Source of the DNA: Cladorrhinum sp. PSN259
Taxonomy: Eukaryota; Ascomycota; Sordariomycetes; Sordariales; Podosporaceae
Length of the DNA stretch: 64,000 nt
Direction: 5' to 3'
Assembly (NCBI GenBank): GCA_033725935.1
Contig: MU867136.1
Coordinates: 59,692 to 123,691, forward strand
Under the pieces are notes generated by a model. It was not told the DNA's origin and did not search any database. It was given only the letters and a program-made list of their open reading frames with translations. The translations under genes were made by a program, and so were the position numbers. This document shows positions 32,841 through 42,661 of the stretch, piece after piece (positions within the stretch are counted from its first letter, which is position 1; the number at the start of each line of letters is the position of its first letter).

Positions 32841-33499
32841 TTAAGTATTCCTCAAAGCATCGGCGCTCTGATCGACGTCCCGGTGTCTCCTTTCTGCCTC
32901 GCTCAGGTCCTTGAGCGTGCCGACGCGCGTCTTGGCTCTTTCTTTGTCGAGCTGGGCTTTTAGTTTGCCTCCTCCTTCTTTTTGCCTTTCGAGGCGGGCC
33001 TTTTTTTTTTTTGGGTCACGGTTAGTATTTTTTTTTCTCGCTTAATGTGATGTATGATTTTCTTAAGACATTTATTTATTTATATTTTTAAGGGTGGGGG
33101 GGGGGGGGTTATATGATGCTTTTCATGTTATTTTGGGGCTGGTTCGGTTTAATTTTGAACGGGGTTTTGTTGTGAGGGAGACACTTGGTTTGGTTTGGTT
33201 ATTGGGGGGTGTGTGTGTGATGCTATGAGTCAATTATTGATAAGAGCCAAGTAAGCACATACCGCTGCTGCCTCGCCTGCTTTCTTTCGTGGATCGTCCG
33301 CAGAAGATGAAGGCGATGAAGGTGCGGAGCCGCCACCGAGTGTCCGGGGTGGACCGCCTACTTTCGGTGATTGTTTTGGACGGGCCGAGGCCGAGGCGGG
33401 GACTGAGGCGGATGCGGGATGAGGAGGGGGGGCCGAATCGAGGCGTCGGCCCGGTTGGTTGAAGTTGTCTGACGATGCTTTGCCGCAAAGGTTTCCCAT
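32841..33499 (-). CDS. Small N-terminally acylated protein, 131 aa
   Basis: Two exons on the minus strand are inferred, 33499-33263 and 32999-32841, giving 131 residues. The start reads MGNLCGKASS, which fits N-myristoylation of Gly2 with a nearby palmitoylatable Cys5, so a membrane-anchored protein is expected. Residues about 15-75 are Pro/Ala/Ser-rich and disordered. Exon 2 adds a charged helix (ARLERQKEGGGKLKAQLDK, then ERRHRDVDQSADALRNT). The donor is GTATGT. The intron is 263 nt, long for this window, and contains a 13-nt G run, so an extra exon within it is possible. Proteins with this layout occur in many ascomycetes as hypothetical proteins; the function is unknown. Splicing is inferred from frame and sense of the joined sequence. 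Confidence 0.65.
33096..33108 (+). repeat. Poly(G) tract, 13 nt
   Basis: Thirteen G on the plus strand inside the inferred intron of the small acylated protein gene, so it is a C run in that transcript. Confidence 0.9.
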
Positions 33500-34866
33500 T
33501 GTGTGCAGATAAGGTGAGGGGGTTTGAGAGAATGGAGGTCTTCAATATAGGGTGCGTGGAATTTGGGGATAAGGTATGAGCTTGTTTTAAACTCGTCTGG
33601 CTGAGGGATATGTTCGTATAAATGTGGCGTTGTGCTAGGTGTTGTATATGTGTGACAGTTTACAAAGAAATGATGATGGTGAAGATGGCTTTGATAATGA
33701 GTGAAGTTGACGTGGCCCCGGCCGAAACGTGATTGTTTGTGCGAGAGAACCAAAGCCGAGCCGAGTTGCTTGGCTTCGAAATGGACGGTCAGCCCGCCGC
33801 CCCGTTTCCGTAAGCGGGAGTACCGCCAGGATGAGACGGCGAGACAAGAGACGGTAAGCAGTTAATATCAATTCTAGTTTATGTGTCAGAGTCGACATGA
33901 ATTGGGATCAGCTTTACAATATTGGCAACATGTTGGTATTCTCCGAAAGCTACCTACTCGGGCCTTTGGTGCTGTGTCACTGTATCTCAGATCTTGGTCA
34001 TATGCTACGTGTATCTGTAGAATTGGGTTGTTTGTTCAATAGAACCGTCAGACACAAACTCAATCAATATCGAGTCTATCAAAGAATCACCAGCCAGCCG
34101 GCTCTATATAAGCTGAAAAGTACCATTTGGAAATGACGATTGGATCGTTCCCCTCGGCACCTGCAAGCCCCACCTATGAACTGCGGACCTCAATGAACCC
34201 CACATTTACCTTTGCGTTGCGTTTTTGGGGTGGCTTGAGTGAAAAATGTGGAAAGTCGAGAAAAATCTTTAAAAAAAAAAGCATATGAGTTACTACGAAA
34301 GTGGGTAATCGTTCAATGAATTATGTCAAGAGCAATAGGATTGGATGATCTCAATTCCCCTGCCGCTTCTTCTTGGAAAGTGACACCTGAGACAATGGAA
34401 ACGACCGACGGGCAGGAGCAGAGCGGGCGCAGGAGTGGGTGAACAAGCAGTTGGTGCTGTGGGAGAGAGCGGGTCCTCTCCGCTGGGCCGTCAAGGTTCT
34501 CACAAAGTGCAAAATAATATCGACGTGCTCTTGCTCTCCTGATCCACACTTTCAACGAATAGACCAGCTCAATCCTCGACGCAGCGCAGAGCCGCAATCG
34601 CCCTTGCCTTAGCTCTCCTTCCGTGCCCACAATCGCCGACCTTGTCGCCGTCGCCGTCCGGGAGTCACAAAGTCGAAAACTTGAAATGTCACTAGTCTCG
34701 CTGAGGTCGCCTTGAGTTTGTGCTATTACCAAGTCCCAGTGCCGCAATACCGACTCGCGCGCTTTTGATTGGGTCCCTCCACTCCCCCTCCCCCTCAACG
34801 CCCACCATCGCCCCCCCCCGAAGCCCCGATAACCCCGTGCCTGGGCGCTCAGAGCGCGCCGCACCC
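33500..34866. promoter_or_regulatory. Divergent intergenic upstream of zinc-finger gene
   Basis: About 1.4 kb between divergent genes. The frame of the zinc-finger gene is open back to 34720 but without ATG, so this is leader. A long CT-rich stretch with C runs lies just upstream of 34867. A TATA-like CTATATAAG occurs near 34103-34111. No separate gene is supported. Confidence 0.45.
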
Positions 34867-37152
34867 ATGGACGGCTCTTACGAGCCCTCTGGCCGCTTTC
34901 CCGGATACGGCGATGGCTTCCATCATCGACATTCTCACAGCACCACCACCATTCCCACCAGCCACAACCATCACCTGAACTTCGACTACGCCGCGCATGC
35001 CCACGCCCATGTGCAGCTCTCCTCTCCGGCCATGTCACACATGGAGGACGCCACGCCAATGCACCAAGGAGGCAACCCCTATGAGTCTCACGACGATTTG
35101 TGCGTCGATCGGTGCATGGGCGTCGGCATCTACGGAGGCTTTCAGCAGTTCAACCATCGCGGTTCCCCGCTAGCTCTCCAGGCACGATGGCAAGGCGGTC
35201 TTCTTCCTACTAGGGATGACATGCTTGCCCATCAAGATTACTCCCTTAGCTTCGGAACCACCATGCAGTTCCAACAGCCGCACCTTCAACAAAACCATCA
35301 GCATCAGCCAGAGCCCCAGCTCCAGCTCCAGCACCAGCACCAGCATCACCAACAACAACATCAATACCTACAGCAACACCAACCACAGCCACAGCAGCAG
35401 CCACAGCAGCAAACCTTTAATAATGACCTTACACTTTCGTCCTCCCACCACCAATTTCAGTCATTCTTTGACCAACCCCAACAACCCCACGCTGGGACGG
35501 CAGCTAGCATGTCACTTTGCGAGGACGACGATTGTCAGTCCGTTGGCGACAGCGGGTGCTGCGATAGTCAGTGTACCATGACGGGGAAATGCACTGCTCC
35601 TGAATGCGAGGCCGAGGAAGACGCATGCTATGACCAAAATTGCCCTTCTCGGCCGGACCCAGTGCCTGAAGAAGTTCGCGATGGAGCAGCCGCCCTCATA
35701 TCCATCAACCATGCCCCTGAGCAGTCTCAGAACGACTTTAATTTTCAGCAACAGCCAGAAATGAATCATCTGAACTTCAATTTTTCGTCAAACTCCCAGG
35801 ATAACTTCCTTCTCACAACCAACTTCCTGCCGGACTCTGTCGGGGTCATGGCAAACCACCTGCTCAATGCCCATGCCGGCACTGATGCATCATCCTGCAC
35901 GCGACCATGTCCGCTTGATGATCCACAGAACTATCGCTTTTGTCACATGCCAGTGTACAACAATATGGATTTCTTCAAACAATATGCCGATGTCGGCTCA
36001 AGTCTTCAGATGAAAGCAACATGTTTGGTTGAATGTGGAGCCGAAATAACCGACCCCGACGCCTTTACTGCCCACTTCTTTTCCCAGCACAAAGATTTGT
36101 TTACAGGTGGTCTTACAAACTTCCCCTCTGGGCCGAATAGCCTGCGGGGCAATGCATTGAATGGCGCCTCGTCTGAGATCATGTCTCCTATGGCTCCTCC
36201 ATTGGATACCTCAGATGCCAGTCCCTTCTCTGGAACACCATCTCCGCTGACCCCCACCTCAAACAATGTCGACATGCCAGATGCGAAGGCGACCGATTTG
36301 TCTCATAGCAGGAGCGAATCTGTCACTTCGTCCGGGGACAACAGCACTGTCAACCTCGCATTGGAAGAACACAGATGCCTCTGGCGCGAGGAGGGTAGCA
36401 AGGAGATCTGTGGTCTTGTCTTCTCAGACGCTGAAGCTCTCTTCCGACATGCCTCCAACTCTCACATCAAGCATGCCCAAAAGGGCGCGCAAGGCTTCCG
36501 GTGCGGTTGGGATGATTGCCCGCGTAGTGAGCAGGGCCAAATAGGCTTCCCGCAGCGGAGCAAGATTGAGAGGCATATGCAAACTCATATTGGCCGTAAG
36601 TCACTTATAAATTCGAATGGATGGCTATCGTCTGACTTTCTCTTCGTAGATAAACCACATATTTGCGAAATATGCAACAAGGGGTTCTCTGCAAAACAAG
36701 CGCTCACTCAGCACATGTTTATCCACAGCAACGAGAAGCCCCTTGTTTGTCATATTTGCGGTAAAGCATTTAGATATCCTAGTGCTTTGAGTAAGTTACT
36801 AAACAACCTCTCCCCCCACCCCTTATTTTGAGGAGGGAATCCCTGGTCTGACACCAAAATTCAAGCTATGCACCAGCGAGTACACACGGGCCTCAAACCT
36901 TTGAATTGCCCCATATGTAATAAGGGCTTTAGCGAGTCGTCGAATTTATCCAAACATAAGAGGACACACGAAATGAAAGGTCGCTTCAACTGCCCCATAG
37001 CGGGCTGTGATCGCAACTTTCATCGCCAAGATCAACTGAGGCGTCATATGAAGACTCATCCCAGGGAAGGTGGCGGTGACGAGAGCAGGTCGAGTGAAGC
37101 TCCCGAAGCAAGTCCTACCGAGATCTCTTTTGATCATCCCTTCCAGGCTTGA
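34867..37152 (+). CDS. C2H2 zinc-finger transcription factor, Zap1/ZafA-like
   Basis: Exons 34867-36595, 36650-36790 and 36866-37152 give 718 residues. The N-terminus is His/Gln/Ser-rich, with His clusters and poly-Gln/His near residues 145-180. A compact cluster of nine Cys lies at about residues 217-259, and a further group (SSCTRPC..FCH) near 343-360. One degenerate finger (CLVEC..H..H) follows near 390-410, then a pair of widely spaced C2H2 fingers (CLWREEG..CGLVF..H..H, CGWDDC..H..H). Four regular C2H2 fingers end the protein, the last containing HRQDQLRRHMKTH. Each of the two introns cuts a finger or its linker. The two irregular plus four regular finger layout and the RQDQLRRH ending resemble Zap1/ZafA, activators of zinc-uptake genes under zinc limitation, in which Cys/His-rich N-terminal regions sense zinc. 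The subfamily assignment is likely, not certain. Confidence 0.85.
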
Positions 37153-38305
37153 TCCTGGTGATTATTAGTATTGGGTGGATCCATACACACCTTCCAGCCA
37201 CGTTCATCGACATCTCCTTCGATTTAGGCGCAGCAAAATCGCTCGATCTCACGCATTATGCAGCATATGGAAGGCGCTTCAGAATAGAGGAAATCTTGGC
37301 CATGAGCTTACCAAGCCCACCGGTCTAAAGCAAGTCGACCGCAGCATAATTTGCCTTCGGGCGTCTTGCATATCATTCTCGCTCGCGAGGTCGGTATAGC
37401 CTCGTATCTCCACCGCTATCATGGTTGGCAGGCATGGAGTCAGCACTGGTGGCACATCCTTTAGCAACACAGAGGACGTCACAATGGAACCTCGACAAGA
37501 ACATTTTGTAGGATACCTCTCCCTTTTTACCTTCTGGTGAGAAAGCTCCTTGCCTGCATTCATTTCTATTGATTGCTTCCTTCCTTCCCATTATTCAGAG
37601 AAGCCGTCACGGCTTCGATGGTGTGCTAGCTAGGAGGACCACAAGTAGGGCTCTTTTTCCTTGCTTGTTAAGGATGAGTGTCCCGCATTTTTGGCTTGGT
37701 TGGTTTGACCGAGATGGAAGAGATGCGACCTGCAAGCATTCGGGCTTGCTCCGTCTCCTTCGTTTTTCGGCAACCATGAACCCCCTCGAGAATTGGACCT
37801 GCTCGAAGAACACTCATTGTGCTCATCGGGCAGATTCACTCAGCATAGTGGTTGGTTCATAGCATCCCGGTTGCTCTGTTTATTGACCTGGGCCGAGATC
37901 AGTTGAGTTCAATCTCGCAGCCTCCTGGCTGGGAGGCATGCGAAATGACCCTGATGTCTTGAGGTGGGGCATAGACATCTTGAAGTTGCGAAAAGGAAAG
38001 CAAAATATGGAGGGATGGGAGGGACGGGTAGGGAAATGGCGATGTATTCCGGAGCAAAAATTGGTGGATGGGATTTCACTCAGCATCTTCAGCTGCTGGA
38101 CTGCATCCGAAAGGAACCCTCTCTGCTAACCCACTGTTGAAATTCAACGTTCTTTCTACAACCCTGAACGCCTTCCGCCTTTTCCCTCTTGTTTTCCCTG
38201 CTAGGTATTTATGCCTTTTTTTAAATACCGTTTTGCCTTTCAAGTCGCAGGGCATGGACTAGGTTGTTGGCCATATTCTGGGCAGCCAGACCCAAACATC
38301 TGAGT

Positions 38306-38352
38306 GGAGGAGGAGGAGGAGGAGGAGGAGGAGGAGGAGGAAGAAGAAGAAA
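38306..38352 (+). repeat. (GGA)n / (GAA)n purine tract
   Basis: About a dozen GGA units continuing into GAA units, 47 nt of pure purine on the plus strand, about 1.15 kb downstream of the zinc-finger gene stop. G-rich repeats of this kind can fold into quadruplexes. Confidence 0.9.
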
Positions 38353-38670
38353 TGGAAAGGAAAGGAAACTTTTTTGTTGTCAACATGGCTTATGTATGTG
38401 TGGGAAATGGTCTCGTAAAATTGACCGCGACTGAGCATGGTCAAAAAATTATTTGGGTTTGGCACGATATCCATGTAGCTGGGTTTTTTATTTTTATTTA
38501 TTTTTCTCGAGCGCAAAAAAGGGCTAGCAAAATAGGTTAGAGAGAACAAAGTAATGTGACGATGAATTCTATTGAGGAAAGGAGAAAGAAGAGAAAGAAA
38601 AAGGGAAGGAATTTTTTTCTTCTTCATTCATGCTAGAATTAACTGGCGTCTGTTTCGTTGTAACACGTCC

Positions 38671-38690
38671 TATGTTATGTTATGTTATGT
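38671..38690. repeat. Pentanucleotide repeat (TATGT)4
   Basis: Four exact copies of TATGT in tandem. Confidence 0.9.
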
Positions 38691-38863
38691 ACGTGTATAC
38701 CGTACCATTTCCAGGTTGGTTTGGTGTGTGAGGACCCAGTTATGTCTTTTTATACATAACAAACACTATTGTACGTATGCATGATCATTTTGATGCTTGC
38801 TATCTAGATTTATACACAGATACCTTTATGATCAATATAAACACTTGACTCCGTCTAATTTAT

Positions 38864-38892
38864 CTAGCCTAGCCTAGCCTAGCCTAGCCTAG
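38864..38892. repeat. Pentanucleotide repeat (CTAGC), nearly six copies
   Basis: Five exact CTAGC units plus CTAG, 29 nt, about 170 nt from the TATGT repeat. Confidence 0.9.
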
Positions 38893-39257
38893 ATAGTCTT
38901 GAGAATGTATGTACAGTAGACCGTATATAACGTATGTAATGTCCTCTTGTAACCACAAAAGCCTTTCTTCTTTTTGTTTTACCCTTTCTGTTCAATTCTT
39001 TTCAATTCTTTTCAAAGTTCGATCTTCCAAAAAAATGAAAATTTTTGTACTACGCCACCTATACTAATTACATACATACATACTCATCAAGAACCGACGA
39101 GATCATCGACATGCTCAATTAGGTAGTACAGTACGCAACATAAATGCCCCCCCAAAAAATAGTAATCTTGATTTTTTCTCAGAAATAGCCCTGCCTGCCT
39201 TCCTTAAAGCCTATATATACTCAGGCAGGCAAGAGTTGTTCATCCATTTCCGTAGCC

Positions 39258-39281
<24 letters not shown>
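39258..39281 (+). repeat. Poly(A) tract, 24 nt
   Basis: Twenty-four A on the plus strand in the intergenic region about 440 nt beyond the DPP III stop. No target-site duplication or element body was seen next to it. Confidence 0.9.
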
Positions 39282-39288
<7 letters not shown>

Positions 39289-39716
39289 AGAAAAGGCAAG
39301 AGAGAATACCGCAAAAAATAAAGACGTCTGAAATGTTATTTATATCCCCGAGCTTACATAGCAACCAAATTAGCCATGGTTCCAGGTCCTTAAACTATGA
39401 AGACTCTGCATATGAGACCTTTGAAGAGGACTTAAGAATCACTTGAGGATTACAGCAAACCGATATCATCAACGTCCATCATGATTGCCTCCTTTCCACA
39501 TATCCATGCCTGCTTAGCCCAATCGAACAAATATGCTCATGACAACGTATAAGTGCAAAGGGAAAACACTGGTCTTGAACTTTGATTATTCACTGGTTTG
39601 TTTCTTTGGATTTTATTTAACAAACTGCCCCCCTTCCCAATCGATCAATAATAGATGCCGCTTCATATTTTGGACCACCTCATTCCAGACTTTTTCTGCT
39701 CCTTTCTCCTTGCCAG

Positions 39717-42661
39717 TCAAATCTCCCTATCCGCCCAGCTCTCAATCATGCCCTCAAGGGTAGGATCATATTGCTTGAGCGTAACCTTGCCCGTGGCCTC
39801 ATCTAGGTACGTGTTGGCCTGGACGAATACCTTGCGCGGCTGTTTGTTCTTGAGTACGACATCTCGCACCTTCGTACCCCAGTACTCGAGACCAACGGCA
39901 GACATGTCTGAGAAGAACTTGGACCCATTCTCGACGTCGGCAGTCGACTTGTAAATGTGGATCTTCTGAAGAAAGTCACCAACAGCTAAATAGTATTGCA
40001 AACGTCAGCTTACTGCAGCTTAAAGATAACTCAGATTTCAACATACCCTTCTTTCCGCTGGTCAAAATCTTGGAACGATCAAGGCGGATGGTAAGATCGG
40101 ACAGGTCGTCATTCTTGTACTCCAGCTTGCAGAAGTCATCCTCAGCCTCGAGGAAGGACTAAGGCAGTGTCAGCAATCAAGCTACGTTTCTTGTTCATAC
40201 AGGAATTAATACCTTAAGAATGGCAAAGCGTGCCTGACAGTGAGGCTGTCCCCACTTTTGGCTCTTGGGATCCCAGAACTCGACGGACGTCAAGCCGGCT
40301 CTCGCCATGCTGAGATATGATGCGTAAAGTACGTCACCCGCTTCTCCATCGATATTAGTAGTACCGTCGCCAAAGCCGAAGATCTGCAAGGCGGAAAATT
40401 CGCAGCTCGAGGAATGTTAGAGAATATATACTCATAGGGGTCTGCGATGATTCTTACCTGAGATACATAGCAACAAGTTCGGCACGACATTCCTAGTCAG
40501 TGTCAGTTTGGGGCTCGTCAAAAGCAACTCGGAGTGCAGACCTCGTAAGCGCCGGCCAAACCACCGAAAACCGAACCCCATGTTTGGCCAGGTTTGTACC
40601 AAGTGGTGACAGGCTTTCCTGTAAGCGGGCTGATGGGAGGGTTGGCGGTGTCAAAGTTGAAGACACCGGGTGATGTTTCCTGAAGAAGCTTGCCACACCC
40701 ATGACCGGTAAGTTCGTGAAGGCCAACCTGAACCTCAAACGCAGCATCGCGATACTTCTGGTAGAGAGCAAGGTCACCCTCAGCAATGAATGGGATCTTC
40801 TCGTTGGGGGCCTTGGCGCTCAGGACGTTTCCTGGAGAGGACCATGTTAGCAAGATGGTAGATTGCACAGCGGCGGTCGAGGATCGCATTTTTCATACCT
40901 AAGCTAACGTTTTTGAAGCCTTCCTGCTGTCTGATATCATCGTAGTTGGGGATGTTGATGCCAGCGGGGATGCCGGAACCTGTACCGTTGTTAGGCCATC
41001 CAATCCTCCCTATATTGTCCACGATACATACCGCAGAAAGTCAAAACTTCAAGCGAAGTAAAATCAGGAGAGAGGAACTTGTCTTTTTCGAACTGCTTCG
41101 ACCAAGGGAGGAGCGGAATGAGCTCAGGAGCGGACTGCACCAGCTTGGAAAATGCCTTGGTTCTCTCGACTACACCGCTGTATGTGAGCTTATCATAACC
41201 ATAGCTAGCGAGCCTTATCTGGGGCACACATACGATTGACAACTGTGACACTAGTAAGCAAGGGTGCTTCCGAAGCCGGATCGGATATCACATATCAAAC
41301 TTACCAGCAGCAAAACCTTCCCATTCACCGCGAACGCCAGCAGGGTCGCGATACGTCTCGATGAATCCGATGTTGCACTCAACCATCGGACCCTGATCCC
41401 TGATCCAGTATCTCTGCGAGTCCTTGAAAGCCAGTAAGGAGCCATCTTCGAAAGACTTGGCATATGCAAGATGCATCTTCTCCTGAGTCTCGTTATCGGC
41501 ATTCTCGGCAGCCTTCTTGCTGAACTTGGTGATAGCGGCCATCTCTTTGGCATAGTCACCGTAGACAAGCTTGATAGTCTTGCCCTCCAATGGCCCCTCG
41601 CTAACGACATACTCTGTATCCTTTCCAATGTCACCACCTTCGGCAGGAATAGCGGTCACAGCAGAGGCAATCATCAGCTCAAAGATGCCATCATTGGTCT
41701 TGCGAAGCCTGGTGTTCTCAGGCAAAAGGCCCTTGCTCTGCATCCATTTGGCAACCGCATCAATCTCATCCTTGGAGATATTGGGGGAGTCGGGGTAGTA
41801 GGTGGTCAGGTGACCCTCATCCGTGAAGCCCAGGTGCAAAAGACCGGGCTTGTCGGCCGAGAAAATTGCGCCATTGGTCGCCTTGTAGTACTTCTCAGCA
41901 TCAGGTGAGCTGGATGCCAAAGCAGTAAAGACAGACTCGTCGCAACGAGGGATGAACTTGGAGTCACCAAAGCTCTTGTAGTTGCCGGCGTTGCCGAGGA
42001 ACTGGGCAGAATACTCAAGGAACGCAGCAAGCCCCTTTTCATCTACACTAGCCCGTTGGGCGAGTCCCTTCCAGTCACCAGCAGCGGCTTTGTGGAGAGA
42101 AATGATGAAGTCGTAAATGTTCTCTGACTCGGGTGAGACCTGGCGAAGAACAATACGATTGCCCGCAAGCGAAGCCCTGGTGTCACAGTCAGTCTGTGTC
42201 TGCGGCTGTGTTTGTGTTGTTTACTTTTGTGAGCAAAGGTCACGCGGTCAAGATACCAGTAAGGGATGAACATGGGAAGAACATGAGAACAACATGGGAA
42301 GAACATGGGAATGTGATGACTCGTGTAGCTATAGTTTGCATGTATAGTGCATATCTATGGATGTGTCTTACTGGCTGATGAAGTGGGCATATCGCTTTTG
42401 CTTGTCATTCAAAGCGCTGAAGTGCTTCTCGATCTCGAGCCTGACGACGGATGGCGGGGCGTCGGCCAAGTACTGGCTTAGCTCTTGGGCATTCATGTTG
42501 AGGAAACGGCGAGACGGTACCGACGAGGAAATAGTTGGAATCCTAGATGACCTGAAGTTTGAATTTGTTGTCGACGCAGAAAGCAGAGAGGACGACCGAA
42601 CTGAGAGAGACCAGTGCCCCAGGTTGTGAGATCTGCTGCCGAGGGGGAAGAGAAGACGCAT
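39717..42661 (-). CDS. dpp3: Dipeptidyl peptidase III (zinc metallopeptidase M49)
   Basis: DPP III removes dipeptides from the N-terminus of oligopeptides. Ten exons on the minus strand are inferred: 42661-42372, 42176-41305, 41242-41234, 41169-41032, 40979-40899, 40831-40542, 40492-40458, 40405-40213, 40158-40047 and 39985-39717, joining to 762 residues. The ATG at 42496 gives a 707-residue form that matches the cytosolic family; the 55 residues added by ATG 42661 have seven Arg and no acidic residue and look like a mitochondrial presequence. In the short form the zinc motif HELTGH is at 447-452 and the glutamate motif ECRAE at 506-510, spaced as in known enzymes. HELTGH differs from the usual HELLGH. 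Exon 3 is only 9 nt. Two donors are unusual (GTCTGC after exon 6, GTATTA after exon 8). Exon 8's acceptor was chosen because it restores a continuous LQIFGF segment. Confidence 0.88.

Larger units (their letters stand above)
37153..39716. other. Convergent intergenic, 2.6 kb, rich in simple repeats
   Basis: The region lies between the zinc-finger gene stop and the DPP III stop. It holds a GGA trinucleotide tract, two pentanucleotide repeats and a 24-nt poly(A). Several frames of 60-97 residues have no recognisable product. The 3' ends of two genes are expected here. No RNA gene was found. Confidence 0.5.
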
